Assembly (NCBI GenBank): GCA_017302015.1
Contig: JAFLEE010000001.1
Coordinates: 109,361-173,360 of the forward strand
DNA: 64,000 nt
Direction: 5' to 3'
Source of the DNA: Spirochaetota bacterium
GTDB lineage: Bacteria; Spirochaetota; UBA12135; COTS27; JAFLEE01
The notes under the pieces were generated by a model. The model was not told the origin of the DNA and made no database searches. It worked only from the letters and a program-made list of their open reading frames with translations. The stretch's first letter is position 1. Each line of letters starts with the position of its first letter. Below, piece after piece: positions 35,168-44,292 of the stretch. The position numbers were made by a program, and so were the translations under genes.

Positions 35168-36106
35168 TCAGAGGCTCCACGAATCGGCCCATCGGATAAA
35201 GGGCCTGGGAGCCTCCCGGCCCGGAACCTTCCGGAATTCGATCGGCAACCAGACATAGGTGGAGGCGGCCAAATCTTCGGGCACCCAGCGATCGGCCATG
35301 AAGATGAAGCGGCCCGGCTTGCCGGCCACGGGGAGGACGAAGGTGCTCTGGGCGCCGAAGGTGGTCTCGCTGCCCTCCCCCAGGCAGGGGTTCCCCAATT
35401 CCTTCCAATCGGCGAAGAGGGCGGGCGCCACCGCGGAGCGGGCTTCGTTCGGGGCCCACCCCGTGCAATCCGAGCCTAGGAAATAATAGCGCCCTTCATG
35501 GTGGAAGACGCAGGGCGCCTCCATGTACCTACCGTGGAACTGGGTACATTGAATTCCCGTCGGCTTGGTGAAGGTATCGTCCAAGCGGCAGAAGACCAAA
35601 TTGGCGTTCGCGTCGCTGGCGAAGACCAGATAAGCCGCCCCATCGACGTCCATGAAAACCGTGCAGTCGCGGAACATCCTCCCATTGGGCTGCAGGACTT
35701 CCACGAAAGTAAACGGGCCCTGGGGCGAATCCGACACCGCCACCCCGGCCAGGGCGCCCGCATGCCCCCAGCCCTTGCGGTCGTGGTGCCACCACATGAC
35801 GAACTTCCCGGTCTTCGCGTTGTAGATGACCTTGGGCCGCTCGATCTTGCACCCCGAAACCAGCGGATGCGATTCATCCTCCACTACCTTGAGCGCGATG
35901 CCCAAAGACTTCCAGTGGTAGAGATCCTCGGACCGGTAGCAGGAGACGCCGATGCGGGCATCCTGATTGGAGGGGCCCCGGGGCCGCGCCTCGCCATACC
36001 AATAGTATTGGCCCCCGTGGAAAAGCACGCCGCCCCCATGGGCATTGATGGGTTCGCCGTCGAGGTCCAGCCAGGGCCGGCCGGGATGGAATGCGTTCTG
36101 GGGCAC
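35168..36106 (-). CDS. Glycoside hydrolase family 43-like protein
   Basis: 312 residues. CAGGAG lies 7 bases before the GTG at 36106, giving MPQNAFHPGRPWLDLDG; longer starts to 36163 or 36232 lack a ribosome site. It is a five-bladed beta-propeller of the GH43/GH117-like type: INAHGGGVLFHGGQYYWYGE, CKIERPKVIYNAKTGKFVMWWH, GRMFRDCTVFMDVDGAAYLVF and YMEAPCVFHHEGRYYF (the Glu and Asp positions of the family). No signal peptide, so cytoplasmic or non-classically located. It may trim arabinose, xylose or galactose side chains; inferred. It is divergent from the LacI gene at 36386 across an intergenic with a palindrome. Confidence 0.8.
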   Translation of the reverse strand: MPQNAFHPGRPWLDLDGEPINAHGGGVLFHGGQYYWYGEARPRGPSNQDARIGVSCYRSEDLYHWKSLGIALKVVEDESHPLVSGCKIERPKVIYNAKTGKFVMWWHHDRKGWGHAGALAGVAVSDSPQGPFTFVEVLQPNGRMFRDCTVFMDVDGAAYLVFASDANANLVFCRLDDTFTKPTGIQCTQFHGRYMEAPCVFHHEGRYYFLGSDCTGWAPNEARSAVAPALFADWKELGNPCLGEGSETTFGAQSTFVLPVAGKPGRFIFMADRWVPEDLAASTYVWLPIEFRKVPGREAPRPFIRWADSWSL

Positions 36107-36271
36107 GGGGAAACTCCTGGTTGTCGACACGTTCGACCCGGGGGGATCCCAGGATGATGCCATCGGAAGCCGGGAACTTTCCAAAGGCGGCCCACAGGGA
36201 CGGTACTTGATAAGACCGCCTTCACGCCCCAAAAATTCCCGGATCGCGCCCGAAACCCACAGAATATGGGG

Positions 36272-36284
36272 GGATTTGAAATCC
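36272..36284. promoter_or_regulatory. Palindrome GGATTTGAAATCC, candidate operator
   Basis: A perfect 6-1-6 inverted repeat in the divergent region between the GH43-like gene and the LacI regulator. A second imperfect repeat, GGAATG...CATTTCC, lies at 36331-36353. Ten of its bases (GGATTTGAAA) recur on the minus strand at 41161-41170. LacI-family operators are often palindromes of this size, so it may be the site of the regulator encoded next door. Confidence 0.4.
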
Positions 36285-36385
36285 GAAGGCGAAGCCTTGA
36301 CGACCCCCGTCTTTTTCCCTAAAATACTCAGGAATGGTAACTATATCATTTCCGGCCCCAATGTTGACCTATCCCCTATCCGGGA

Positions 36386-37489
36386 ATGACCGCGATTGAA
36401 AAACCGCACCTACGAGCCCATGGAGTACCTCCCCTGAAGCCCCGCACCAGCCTCAACGACGTCGCCCGGAAAGCCAAGGTGAGCCCCATGACCGCCTCCC
36501 GGGTATTCGCCGACCCCGAGCGGGTGAAGGAGGCCACCCGGCTGCGCGTGCTCGAGGTGGCCGGCCGCCTGGGGTACCGGAAAGACCTCTACGCCAGCAT
36601 CAATTCGAAAAAACGGGGGCGCCTACCGGCCGACCGGACCATCCTCTTCAATTGCCGCTTCGAGCAGCTCCTCGAGCCCTCCACGTTCCCCTTCTTCTCC
36701 CTCGTCTATTTCCATTTCCTGCGGGCGATCATGAAACGCGGCTGGCGGACGGTGCTCACCGATGTGGAGGCCGACCCGGCTTCCTTCGTCAACGCGGGGG
36801 CGGGCGACGCCCTGGTGCTCTGCGGCGATGTGGACGGGGCCGCCCTCGGGGTGGCGGAGCGCCAAGCCGCGGGAACGCCCATCCTCGCGCTCTGCGCCGG
36901 GCCGGTGGCGCCCCACACGATCGACCCCGATGACGCCCGGGGCGGCGCCATGGCGGCGGAGTACTTCCACGCCCGCGGCCACCGCCACGTGGCCGTCTTC
37001 TTTTCACCAAAGAACCGAAACCACGTCGATCGCCGTACGGCCTTCGAGGACCGCCTCGCCGCCCTCGATCCCGCGGCCCGCATCGACGCCGTGCCCATGG
37101 ATCTCACCCGGGATCGCGTCCGCACCGATGCCTTGGCGGAAGCGACGCTCTCCGGCTATTTCGGGGACTTGGGCGCCCTTCCCGATTCGGTCTTCGTGGT
37201 GAATAGTTATAGCGCCCACCTCGTCTGGCGCTACCTGAGGAAGCGCGGGGTCTCCGTCCCCGGCCAGATCGGCTTCCTCGGCTACGATAACCCGCCCTTC
37301 TACCAGGAGACCGAAGTGCCCCTCTCGCGCATCTGGTTCGACCCCGGGGCCGTGGGTCAGGAGGCGGCGGCGCGCGTCGCCGTGCTCCTGGAGAAGCCCG
37401 CCTCCCGGCCGAACCGCATCCTCCTTCCCGTTTCCCTCATCGATTGCGCTTCCGTCCTACCCAAGACCCCGGGCACGCAATCAGCATGA
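36386..37489 (+). CDS. LacI-family transcriptional regulator
   Basis: 367 residues. The N-terminal LacI HTH is complete: TSLNDVARKAKVSPMTASRVFADPERVKEATRLRV and GRLGYRKDLYA. The C-terminal effector domain has DARGGAMAAEYFHARGHRHVAVFF and VPGQIGFLGYDNPPFYQETEVPLSRIWF. It ends 41 bases before the secreted GH at 37531 on the same strand, so regulator and enzyme are probably co-transcribed and autoregulated. It is divergent from the GH43-like gene. The sugar ligand cannot be read. Confidence 0.9.
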   Translation: MTAIEKPHLRAHGVPPLKPRTSLNDVARKAKVSPMTASRVFADPERVKEATRLRVLEVAGRLGYRKDLYASINSKKRGRLPADRTILFNCRFEQLLEPSTFPFFSLVYFHFLRAIMKRGWRTVLTDVEADPASFVNAGAGDALVLCGDVDGAALGVAERQAAGTPILALCAGPVAPHTIDPDDARGGAMAAEYFHARGHRHVAVFFSPKNRNHVDRRTAFEDRLAALDPAARIDAVPMDLTRDRVRTDALAEATLSGYFGDLGALPDSVFVVNSYSAHLVWRYLRKRGVSVPGQIGFLGYDNPPFYQETEVPLSRIWFDPGAVGQEAAARVAVLLEKPASRPNRILLPVSLIDCASVLPKTPGTQSA

Positions 37490-37530
37490 CGCACCACCCC
37501 GCCCCGACTCGCCCAATTTTGGGAGGACCC

Positions 37531-40500
37531 ATGACGACACGATCCACCCGCGCCCTGATCCTGCTCCTCGCCTTCGGGTTCGCTTCGGCTTCGCAAGCCA
37601 TTCCGCCCGGTTTTTCCCTCGAGAACGGGGGATTCGAAGACGGGGTGAAGAATTGGGCCTGGGAACAATACAAGGGCCTTCCCGAGCCGGGCCGGCTCGA
37701 AACCGCGGGGTCCTACGAGGGCCGCGCCCATTACCGGCTCGGTCTGCCCGGGGTGGAGGGCCTTCGCTTCGTGAACACGGGCACCTTCCCCATCCTGCCC
37801 GGAAGCACCTATCAGCTGCGAATCGCCCTCGCGTGCGAAGACGTCCCCGAGCATGGGGCCTTCGTTCGCATCCTCCAATACGGCACCGAAAAGGGCGAGA
37901 AGAACGAGCCCCAGGGCTGGGTCGTCGCGCCGGGGGCGAAAGACGGAGACCTCCTCTCAACCGGGGGCACCCATGGGTGGAAAGAGTGGACCTTCACCAT
38001 CCCCCCGGACCGCCTCAAACCGAGCACCCGACGGCTGGGCCTCTACGTCTACCACCGCGAAATCGGTGTGGGGTCGGTCCGAATCGACGGTATCGATTTT
38101 GCGCCGGTCGCGGGCACCATCCCGGCCGATGCCTTGGAGCGCCTAAAGCGCGATGCTACTGTGAGTGCGACCCGCAAGACCGAAGCACCCGACCCGGCCG
38201 AAAAGCCCCAACGCGGCAACTTGCTCCCGGGCGATACCAGTTTCGAAACCGGCGTCGGCGTGTGGCCCCAAACACGGAGGGCGGAAGGGGGCACCCACGG
38301 AGGATCCTCCCTCCTCGCGCCGTCTTCGCTCATGGCGTTCCGGGGGCCCAACGTCTACACGGTGGTGCGCAAGGGGACGAATTACACGCTCTCCCTCGAT
38401 GCCCGCAGCGACGGAGACCTGAGCCTGCTCGTCGATCTCTGGAACCTCGAATACCGGATCATGAAGCGCGAACGCCTCGCCGTCACCCCGAAATGGACCC
38501 GCTTCACCATCGCCCTCCCCCCCCAGCCGATGGTCCATTCCCTCTATCTCGCCTTCACCAAGGAGCAGCCCGGCGACCTCCAATTGGACGCCCTCCAATT
38601 CGAGGCGGGGGCCGCGAGCTCCTACCATTGCGCCGAGCCTTTCCTCGCCGATGCCGAGATCCTCGGCCGCGACCCGGGGAGCGTCTTCCTCGCAGGAGGC
38701 GCGCGCCTCGACATCGGGGTGCGCTTCTACAACGAATCCCATCCCGGCGAGATCTTCCGCATCGATGCCGTGACCCGGGACTTCGACGGCAAGGAGAAGG
38801 TCCGCCGCAGCCTCTCCATCCCCGTGCCCCGCGGGAGATCCGAGAACGTCGCCGTGCCCATGCTCGAATCGCGCGTCAACGGGTACTTCCTCTGCTCCCT
38901 GGAGGTCACCGACCCCGCCGGAAAATCGGTCCTAAAAAAAGAAATTCCCGCGGTGGTCGTGCCGCCTCCCTTGCATCCGGGCGAGGATCCCGACTCGTTC
39001 TTCGGCGTCCAAGGCGGCGGGGTGGCCCCCGAGGCCCTCGCGCGCCTGGGCGCAAAATGGTACCGGTCGTTCCGCGGGTGGCGTTGGTTGGAACCCAAGC
39101 AGGGGAAACTCACCCTGGCCCCTGTCCAATGGCTTCCCTGGCGCACCAACGGGTTTTCCCTCATGGAGACCCTCCAAGTCACGCTCATGCCGGATTGGGC
39201 CAAGGCCCCGGACGGAAAGGTGAAGGACCCCGCGGAGGTGAACGCCTTCGCCCTCTCCATGCTCGAACGCCTCGGGTCGAACGCCCGATATTGGGAGATC
39301 GAGAACGAGCCCGATCTCGTCTTCCCCTCCTCCGCCAAGCTCAGCACCGAGGCGGGCGCCGCCTATTACGCGCAGATCGTGCGGGAGACCTCCCGCGCCA
39401 TCCGCGCGGCCTCCCCGCAGGCGAAGATCATGGCCAGCGGCGTCTCGGGCGGCGATTTCGACGGGTGGGCCTTCTCGCGGGAAGCCTTCCGCCTCGCGCC
39501 GAACTCCTTCGATATCTGGGCCTTCCACCCCTACGCGCCCACGCGCAACCTGGGCCCCGCCGGCCTTTCGGTCTCCCCCGAGGACAACCGGATGCGCGAA
39601 AAACTCCTCGACGCCGAGGCCAAGGTCTCGGAATGGGGAGGAAAACAGCGCCTTTGGATCGGCGAACTCGGATGGGCCTTCGACATCAAGGAGCCCGTCT
39701 CGAGCCCCCATGCCAAGCGCCAAGCCGAGATCGTCGCGCGCGCCTATATCCTGGCCCGTTCCGTCGCCGCGGTGGAACGCCTCTTCTGGTTCACCCTTCT
39801 GGGAACCTTGGAAGGCGGCTATGAATACGGCATATGGCGCGACGAGCGCACGCCGCTTCCCGCGGTGGCCGCCTACGGAGCCTGCGCGCGGCTCCTCGAC
39901 CACACGCGCCCGGTGAAGGCCGTCTACGAGAGCGAAGTGCGCGCCTATGTCTTCCGCCGGGAGGACGGCGCCGCCGTGGCCGCCCTCTGGAAGCACCGGG
40001 GCACCCCCACCGAATTGGAACTCGCCTTGCCCCCGGGGCGCCTACGCCTCACCGATGTCGTCGGCGCCTCCCCCGCCGCGGCCGCCCGCGGCGATCATGC
40101 CCTGGTGCCGCTGACGAGCGCGCCGATCTACCTCGAAGTCCCCGGGCTTTCCCCCGAGGCCCTCGCCGCCGCCATCGAAGCCGGTAAAATCGCCATGGAT
40201 CCCGTCACCCTCACCGTGAGCCTCGGCGATTCCTCCGCCTTGCGCGCCGTCGTGAAGAACAACCTGCCACGGCCGGTGGCGGGAACCCTGAAACTCGATT
40301 GCCCCCCGGGGCTCGCCGCGCCCAGCAATTCCTTCGCCCTCCGTCTCGAGCCCGCGGGCACCGCCGCCTTCGTCTTCCGCCTCCAGGGGGAAGCCTCCGA
40401 TCCCCAGGCCGCCCTTCGGCTCACCGCGGAGACGGCGGAAGGGAGCGTGGGGCGAAGCCTTCCGCTCAAGGCCGACGCCTGCCCGAGACTGACCCCGCGG

Positions 40501-41106
40501 TTCGGGGAAGATTTCGGGGGATGGGAGAACGCCGCCCGTATCGTCTTGGCGGACCGTTCCTTCATCCAACCCCCCGACGCCGCCGTCGTCTGGAAAGACG
40601 TGGCCAACCTGGAAGTGGAGGCCCGCTTCTCCTGGGACGACCGCTTTTTCTATTTCGCCGCCCTCGTGAAGGATGACGTCTTCTTCCAGGAGAAGCAGGG
40701 CGCTTCGCTCTTCGGCGGCGACAGCATCCAACTCGCCTTCGATGCCCGCAATGACGGCGTCGAAAATGTCTCCGGCTATGACGACAACGACCACGAGTTC
40801 GGCATGGCCCTCTGCCACAACGGGGCGACCCTGGTGCGCTACGCCGGCCCGAAGGCGCTCCCGATGGGGCCGGCCGTTGCCGGGGCGAAACTCCAGATCG
40901 TCAACCGCGGGAAGGAAACCTTCTACCAGCTCGCCCTTCCATGGGAAGCCCTCGCGCCCCTCTATCCCGCCGCCGGGCGCCGCTTCGGCTTCAATTTCAT
41001 CGTCAACGATAACGACGGCCACGGCCGCAAGTACTGGATGGGGCCCACCCCGGGCATCGGGGAGGGAAAAACTCCCGGCGTCTACCGGAAGTATGTGCTG
41101 AGGTAA
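37531..41106 (+). CDS. Large secreted glycoside hydrolase with CBM modules and a C-terminal CBM9-like domain
   Basis: 1191 residues; GGGAGGA stands before the ATG and a signal peptide follows (STRALILLLAFGFASASQA). Two CBM4/9-like modules open with LENGGFEDGVKNWAW and GDTSFETGVGVWP. The catalytic barrel (about 480-800) has YWEIENEPDLVF (acid/base Glu593), IWAFHPYAP and LWIGELGWAF (nucleophile Glu712), a GH-A pattern close to GH39-type enzymes. The C-terminal about 200 residues (from FGEDFGGWENA) resemble CBM9: VEARFSWDDRFFYFAALVKDDVF and GDSIQLAFDARNDG. Substrate unknown. It follows LacI by 41 bases and is the main enzyme of that locus. Confidence 0.78.
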   Translation: MTTRSTRALILLLAFGFASASQAIPPGFSLENGGFEDGVKNWAWEQYKGLPEPGRLETAGSYEGRAHYRLGLPGVEGLRFVNTGTFPILPGSTYQLRIALACEDVPEHGAFVRILQYGTEKGEKNEPQGWVVAPGAKDGDLLSTGGTHGWKEWTFTIPPDRLKPSTRRLGLYVYHREIGVGSVRIDGIDFAPVAGTIPADALERLKRDATVSATRKTEAPDPAEKPQRGNLLPGDTSFETGVGVWPQTRRAEGGTHGGSSLLAPSSLMAFRGPNVYTVVRKGTNYTLSLDARSDGDLSLLVDLWNLEYRIMKRERLAVTPKWTRFTIALPPQPMVHSLYLAFTKEQPGDLQLDALQFEAGAASSYHCAEPFLADAEILGRDPGSVFLAGGARLDIGVRFYNESHPGEIFRIDAVTRDFDGKEKVRRSLSIPVPRGRSENVAVPMLESRVNGYFLCSLEVTDPAGKSVLKKEIPAVVVPPPLHPGEDPDSFFGVQGGGVAPEALARLGAKWYRSFRGWRWLEPKQGKLTLAPVQWLPWRTNGFSLMETLQVTLMPDWAKAPDGKVKDPAEVNAFALSMLERLGSNARYWEIENEPDLVFPSSAKLSTEAGAAYYAQIVRETSRAIRAASPQAKIMASGVSGGDFDGWAFSREAFRLAPNSFDIWAFHPYAPTRNLGPAGLSVSPEDNRMREKLLDAEAKVSEWGGKQRLWIGELGWAFDIKEPVSSPHAKRQAEIVARAYILARSVAAVERLFWFTLLGTLEGGYEYGIWRDERTPLPAVAAYGACARLLDHTRPVKAVYESEVRAYVFRREDGAAVAALWKHRGTPTELELALPPGRLRLTDVVGASPAAAARGDHALVPLTSAPIYLEVPGLSPEALAAAIEAGKIAMDPVTLTVSLGDSSALRAVVKNNLPRPVAGTLKLDCPPGLAAPSNSFALRLEPAGTAAFVFRLQGEASDPQAALRLTAETAEGSVGRSLPLKADACPRLTPRFGEDFGGWENAARIVLADRSFIQPPDAAVVWKDVANLEVEARFSWDDRFFYFAALVKDDVFFQEKQGASLFGGDSIQLAFDARNDGVENVSGYDDNDHEFGMALCHNGATLVRYAGPKALPMGPAVAGAKLQIVNRGKETFYQLALPWEALAPLYPAAGRRFGFNFIVNDNDGHGRKYWMGPTPGIGEGKTPGVYRKYVLR

Positions 41107-41107
41107 G

Positions 41108-41140
41108 CCCCCGGAGGAGCCTGCGACCAACCGCCGGGGG
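41108..41140 (+). terminator. Possible hairpin after the GH gene
   Basis: CCCCCGG (41108-41114) pairs with CCGGGGG (41134-41140) across a 19-base loop, just after the stop at 41106. No T-tract, so weak. Confidence 0.3.
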
Positions 41141-41160
41141 ATCGGATCGAACGGAACCCT

Positions 41161-41170
41161 TTCAAATCCG
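41161..41170 (-). promoter_or_regulatory. Second copy of GGATTTGAAA
   Basis: The minus strand reads GGATTTGAAA here, ten bases of the 13-base palindrome at 36272-36284. It lies in the 181-base gap between the GH and the AraC gene. It may be a half-site or chance. Confidence 0.25.
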
Positions 41171-41287
41171 ATCCGTCGACTGAGAGAAAAGGTACGGTGG
41201 GTAAGGCGCGCCAGGAGCGCCCCTATGGAACAATAGACGGCCGATGCAGGGCTGGGGCCGCCCACGCCCTGGCTCCGGTCCAATCCC

Positions 41288-42031
41288 ATGAAACTCCATT
41301 TCTGCTTTTCGACCCATTTGCCCGCGGGCTTCCGGGTGCCCCGCCATGCCCATGACGTGCTCGAACTCGTCTATTATCTGTCCGGTACCGGCCGCACCCG
41401 GATGGGGGGAGAGAGCTACCCCATCGCCCACAATCACTTCGCCATCATCCCCGGGGGCATGCTCCACGATGAGGCGACGGGAGGCCCGGTCAGCACCGTT
41501 TGCCTAGGACTCGGGGAAAGCGGCCTCGAAACGCACCGGGGCTACTTTTCGGACGCGGGGGGCTCCCTTCGGCGGCTCCTCGAACTCATGCTGGTCGAGA
41601 ACCGCCAGCGCAAGCCCGGCTACGGCGCCATCCTCGAGGGGTTGGCCACCCAGGCGACGGGCATGGTCGTCCGGATCCGGGCCACCGAACCCAGGGCGCC
41701 GCAAAAAATCCATCTGGTAGAAAGCGCCTTGGCGATCATCAAGGAAACCCGGGGCCAGGTGAAGGTGCGCCAATTGGCCGATGACCTTTTCGTTAGCGAA
41801 GACTACCTCTCCCACCTCATCCGCGACCATACCCGCCATTCCCCGATCCGGCATATCATCGCCGAACGCCTAGCCCATGCCGAAACGGCCCTCTCGGGTT
41901 CCAAAACCCCGGTGTCGGAAATCGCCCGCCTCTGCGGGTTCGAAAGCCCCAATCATTTCTCGCGTCTCTTCAAGAAGAACCGGGGGCTCACGCCCGCGGC
42001 CTACCGCCGGGCGCAGTCAAAAAAAGCATAG
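41288..42031 (+). CDS. AraC-family regulator with cupin sensor
   Basis: 247 residues. The N-terminal about 130 residues are a cupin (FRVPRHAHDVLELVYYLSGTGRTRMGGE, then HNHFAIIPGGMLHDE), and the C-terminal is a two-helix AraC domain (VRQLADDLFVSEDYLSHLIRDHTRHSP, ARLCGFESPNHFSRLFKKNRGLTPAAYRR). It should sense a sugar and activate adjacent genes. It stands 92 bases upstream of the GH50-like gene on the same strand, its probable target. Confidence 0.9.
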   Translation: MKLHFCFSTHLPAGFRVPRHAHDVLELVYYLSGTGRTRMGGESYPIAHNHFAIIPGGMLHDEATGGPVSTVCLGLGESGLETHRGYFSDAGGSLRRLLELMLVENRQRKPGYGAILEGLATQATGMVVRIRATEPRAPQKIHLVESALAIIKETRGQVKVRQLADDLFVSEDYLSHLIRDHTRHSPIRHIIAERLAHAETALSGSKTPVSEIARLCGFESPNHFSRLFKKNRGLTPAAYRRAQSKKA

Positions 42032-42123
42032 TAAAAAGCGGTTTTGTGCCCTTTGGCGGGGGCTCCATCTGCGATCCTTAATCGAACCGCCGGCCGATGC
42101 CGCGAACCAAAGGACAACCGATC

Positions 42124-44238
42124 ATGCGATCCAACGACCGTTCACCCCGCGGCGCTCGCCGTGCTTTTCCCGGCGCCTTCCGATGGGCGATGCTTCCCTT
42201 GATGCTCCTCAGCGGCGGACTCGCCGCCCTGGATCTGGTCGACTTTTCCAAAGAGGAATGGTTCTCCCGGGGCCCCCTCGAGGATATCTCGGTTAAAAAA
42301 TCCGCGCAGGAGTTCGGCGAGAGCGCCCTGGTCCAGACCGGGATGAAGAGCCCCTGGCCCTCCTATTATCTCGTCCCCGAGAACGCCTGGGACCTTTCGG
42401 GCTTCGGGGAGATCTCCTTCCCGGTCAAAAATCTCGACCGGGAACCCATGATGCTCTACTGCAAGGTGGTGAGCGCCTCCGCCACCGGGGCGAGAAAATC
42501 GAGCACCTTCATCACCTTGGTGGAGGGCGAGCGGCAGGAGCGCATCCATATCCCCCTCATCCCCCTCCAGGCCACGGGCACGCTCAAGGCCAGCGATTTC
42601 TTCGGCATGCGGGGCCTGCCGTTTTTTGGTGCCGACGGGCTCTATCCCGAAAAGATCGAGAAAATTGTCCTATTCGTCTTCAAGCCTTCCAGGGTCCATC
42701 GCTTCGCGGTGGGCCTCCTCCAGGCCTCGGGAGAGCCCGCCCTTTCCCGGCTCCCCAAAGATCCGTTCCCCTTCATCGACCGCTTCGGGCAATTTCGCCA
42801 CAAGGAATGGCCCGGAAAGATCGGGGCGTCCGGCGAATATGCCGCCCGAAGGCAGCTCGAAGACGCCGACCTGAAAAGCCACCCGGCTCCGGGGGATTGG
42901 GACCGTTTCGGGGGCGACGGAAAGGGTCCGCGGTTAGCGGCCACCGGGGCCTTCCGCGTCGAAAAAGTCGGGGGCAAATGGCTCTTTGTAGACCCCGATG
43001 GAGGCGCCTTTTTTTCCCACGGGCTAAATTGCGTGGGTTACCAGGACCCGGTGGGCCTTGCGGGCCGGGAAACCTGGTTCCAAAGCCTCCCCCCCGACTC
43101 GGGCGCCACGGGCGTTTTCTATAGCGACCTCCCGCCTTGGATCGCTCCCGCAAATCCTTTCTACGGGAAAACCAACCGCGTCTTCAATTTTTTCCAGTTC
43201 AACCTAAGCGAAAAATACGGCCCCCGCTGGGAAGCCTCCTTCGAAGAAACCACCCGGCGGCGGCTGCCCAGTTGGGGGCTCAATACGGTGGGCAATTGGT
43301 CCCTGACGGCGCTCTCCCGCGGGGCCACCACGCCCTACACGGCGACCACCTACTCGATGGGCCCCGCCATCTCGGCCCGGGGCCTGCGGTTTCCCGACCC
43401 CTTCGATCCGGGCTTCCGGGAGAAAACCATCGAACGCATCCGAGGCGAAGTGGGCCCGGTGGCGGATGACCCCTGGTGCCTCGGGGTCTTCGTCGACAAC
43501 GAGAGGCCCTGGGGAGACGAGTTGGGGCTCGCTTTGGCGGTGCTGGCGTCGCCCCCGAGCCAAGCGGCTAAAATCGCCCTGCGGCGCAAGCTCATGGGCC
43601 GCGATGCGGCGATCGAAGGCCTCAACCGGCGGTGGGGAAGCGCCTACCCCAGTTGGGAAGCGTTCCTGGAATCGACGAACGCGGCTCCGGAGGCCGCCAA
43701 ATCAGATCTAACGAACTTCTATCGCGACCTGGCGGAAGCCTATTTCAGCACGATCAAGGCGGTGCTCAAGGAAGTGGCTCCGAAACGCCTCTACCTCGGG
43801 TGCCGTTTTTCCACCAGCAACCCCTTGGTGGCTGCGGCGGCCGGAAAATCATGCGACGTGGTGAGCTTCAATATCTATTCCCGATCGCCGACCTACATGA
43901 ACCGGGCCCTCGCCGAAGTCGGAGACCGTCCGGTGATCATCGGCGAGTTCCATTTCGGCGCCTTGGACCGGGGCCTCTTCCACGGCGGCCTGGTCCCGGT
44001 GAAGGACCAGGCCGAGCGCGCGGTGGCCTACGAGCTCTACGTCGCCGATTGCCTGCGCCATCCGCAGATCGTGGGATGCCACTATTTCCAGTATACGGAT
44101 CAACCCGCGGTGGGCCGAGTGCACGACGGGGAAAATTACCAGATCGGCTTTATCGACATCGCGGACCAGCCCTACCCCGAATTGGTGGCGGCGAGCCGGA
44201 AAATGGGGGCCGCGCTCTACCGCCTTCCCCGGCAATAA
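42124..44238 (+). CDS. GH50 beta-agarase-like secreted enzyme
   Basis: 704 residues; AAAGGAC precedes the ATG at 42124. The signal peptide has a long basic n-region then AMLPLMLLSGGLAALDL. An N-terminal beta-sandwich of about 200 residues precedes the barrel. GH50-type motifs: FFSHGLNCVGYQDP, LGVFVDNERPWGDEL (acid/base Glu460) and VIIGEFHFGALDRGLFHGGL (nucleophile Glu608), plus HYFQYTDQP. GH50 enzymes cut beta-1,4 bonds in agarose, releasing neoagaro-oligosaccharides, so a red-algal galactan or related polymer is the likely substrate. It follows the AraC gene and converges on the interrupted paralogue. Confidence 0.82.
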   Translation: MRSNDRSPRGARRAFPGAFRWAMLPLMLLSGGLAALDLVDFSKEEWFSRGPLEDISVKKSAQEFGESALVQTGMKSPWPSYYLVPENAWDLSGFGEISFPVKNLDREPMMLYCKVVSASATGARKSSTFITLVEGERQERIHIPLIPLQATGTLKASDFFGMRGLPFFGADGLYPEKIEKIVLFVFKPSRVHRFAVGLLQASGEPALSRLPKDPFPFIDRFGQFRHKEWPGKIGASGEYAARRQLEDADLKSHPAPGDWDRFGGDGKGPRLAATGAFRVEKVGGKWLFVDPDGGAFFSHGLNCVGYQDPVGLAGRETWFQSLPPDSGATGVFYSDLPPWIAPANPFYGKTNRVFNFFQFNLSEKYGPRWEASFEETTRRRLPSWGLNTVGNWSLTALSRGATTPYTATTYSMGPAISARGLRFPDPFDPGFREKTIERIRGEVGPVADDPWCLGVFVDNERPWGDELGLALAVLASPPSQAAKIALRRKLMGRDAAIEGLNRRWGSAYPSWEAFLESTNAAPEAAKSDLTNFYRDLAEAYFSTIKAVLKEVAPKRLYLGCRFSTSNPLVAAAAGKSCDVVSFNIYSRSPTYMNRALAEVGDRPVIIGEFHFGALDRGLFHGGLVPVKDQAERAVAYELYVADCLRHPQIVGCHYFQYTDQPAVGRVHDGENYQIGFIDIADQPYPELVAASRKMGAALYRLPRQ

Positions 44239-44272
44239 GCCACAACGGAATCACGATCCGACAGGCGGACCC

Positions 44273-44288
44273 TCACGGAAACCCGTGA
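44273..44288. terminator. Perfect hairpin between convergent genes
   Basis: TCACGG (44273-44278), loop AAAC, CCGTGA (44283-44288). It lies between the stops at 44238 and 44293. Six base pairs, no T-tract; a weak terminator at best. Confidence 0.4.
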
Positions 44289-44292
44289 ACGG

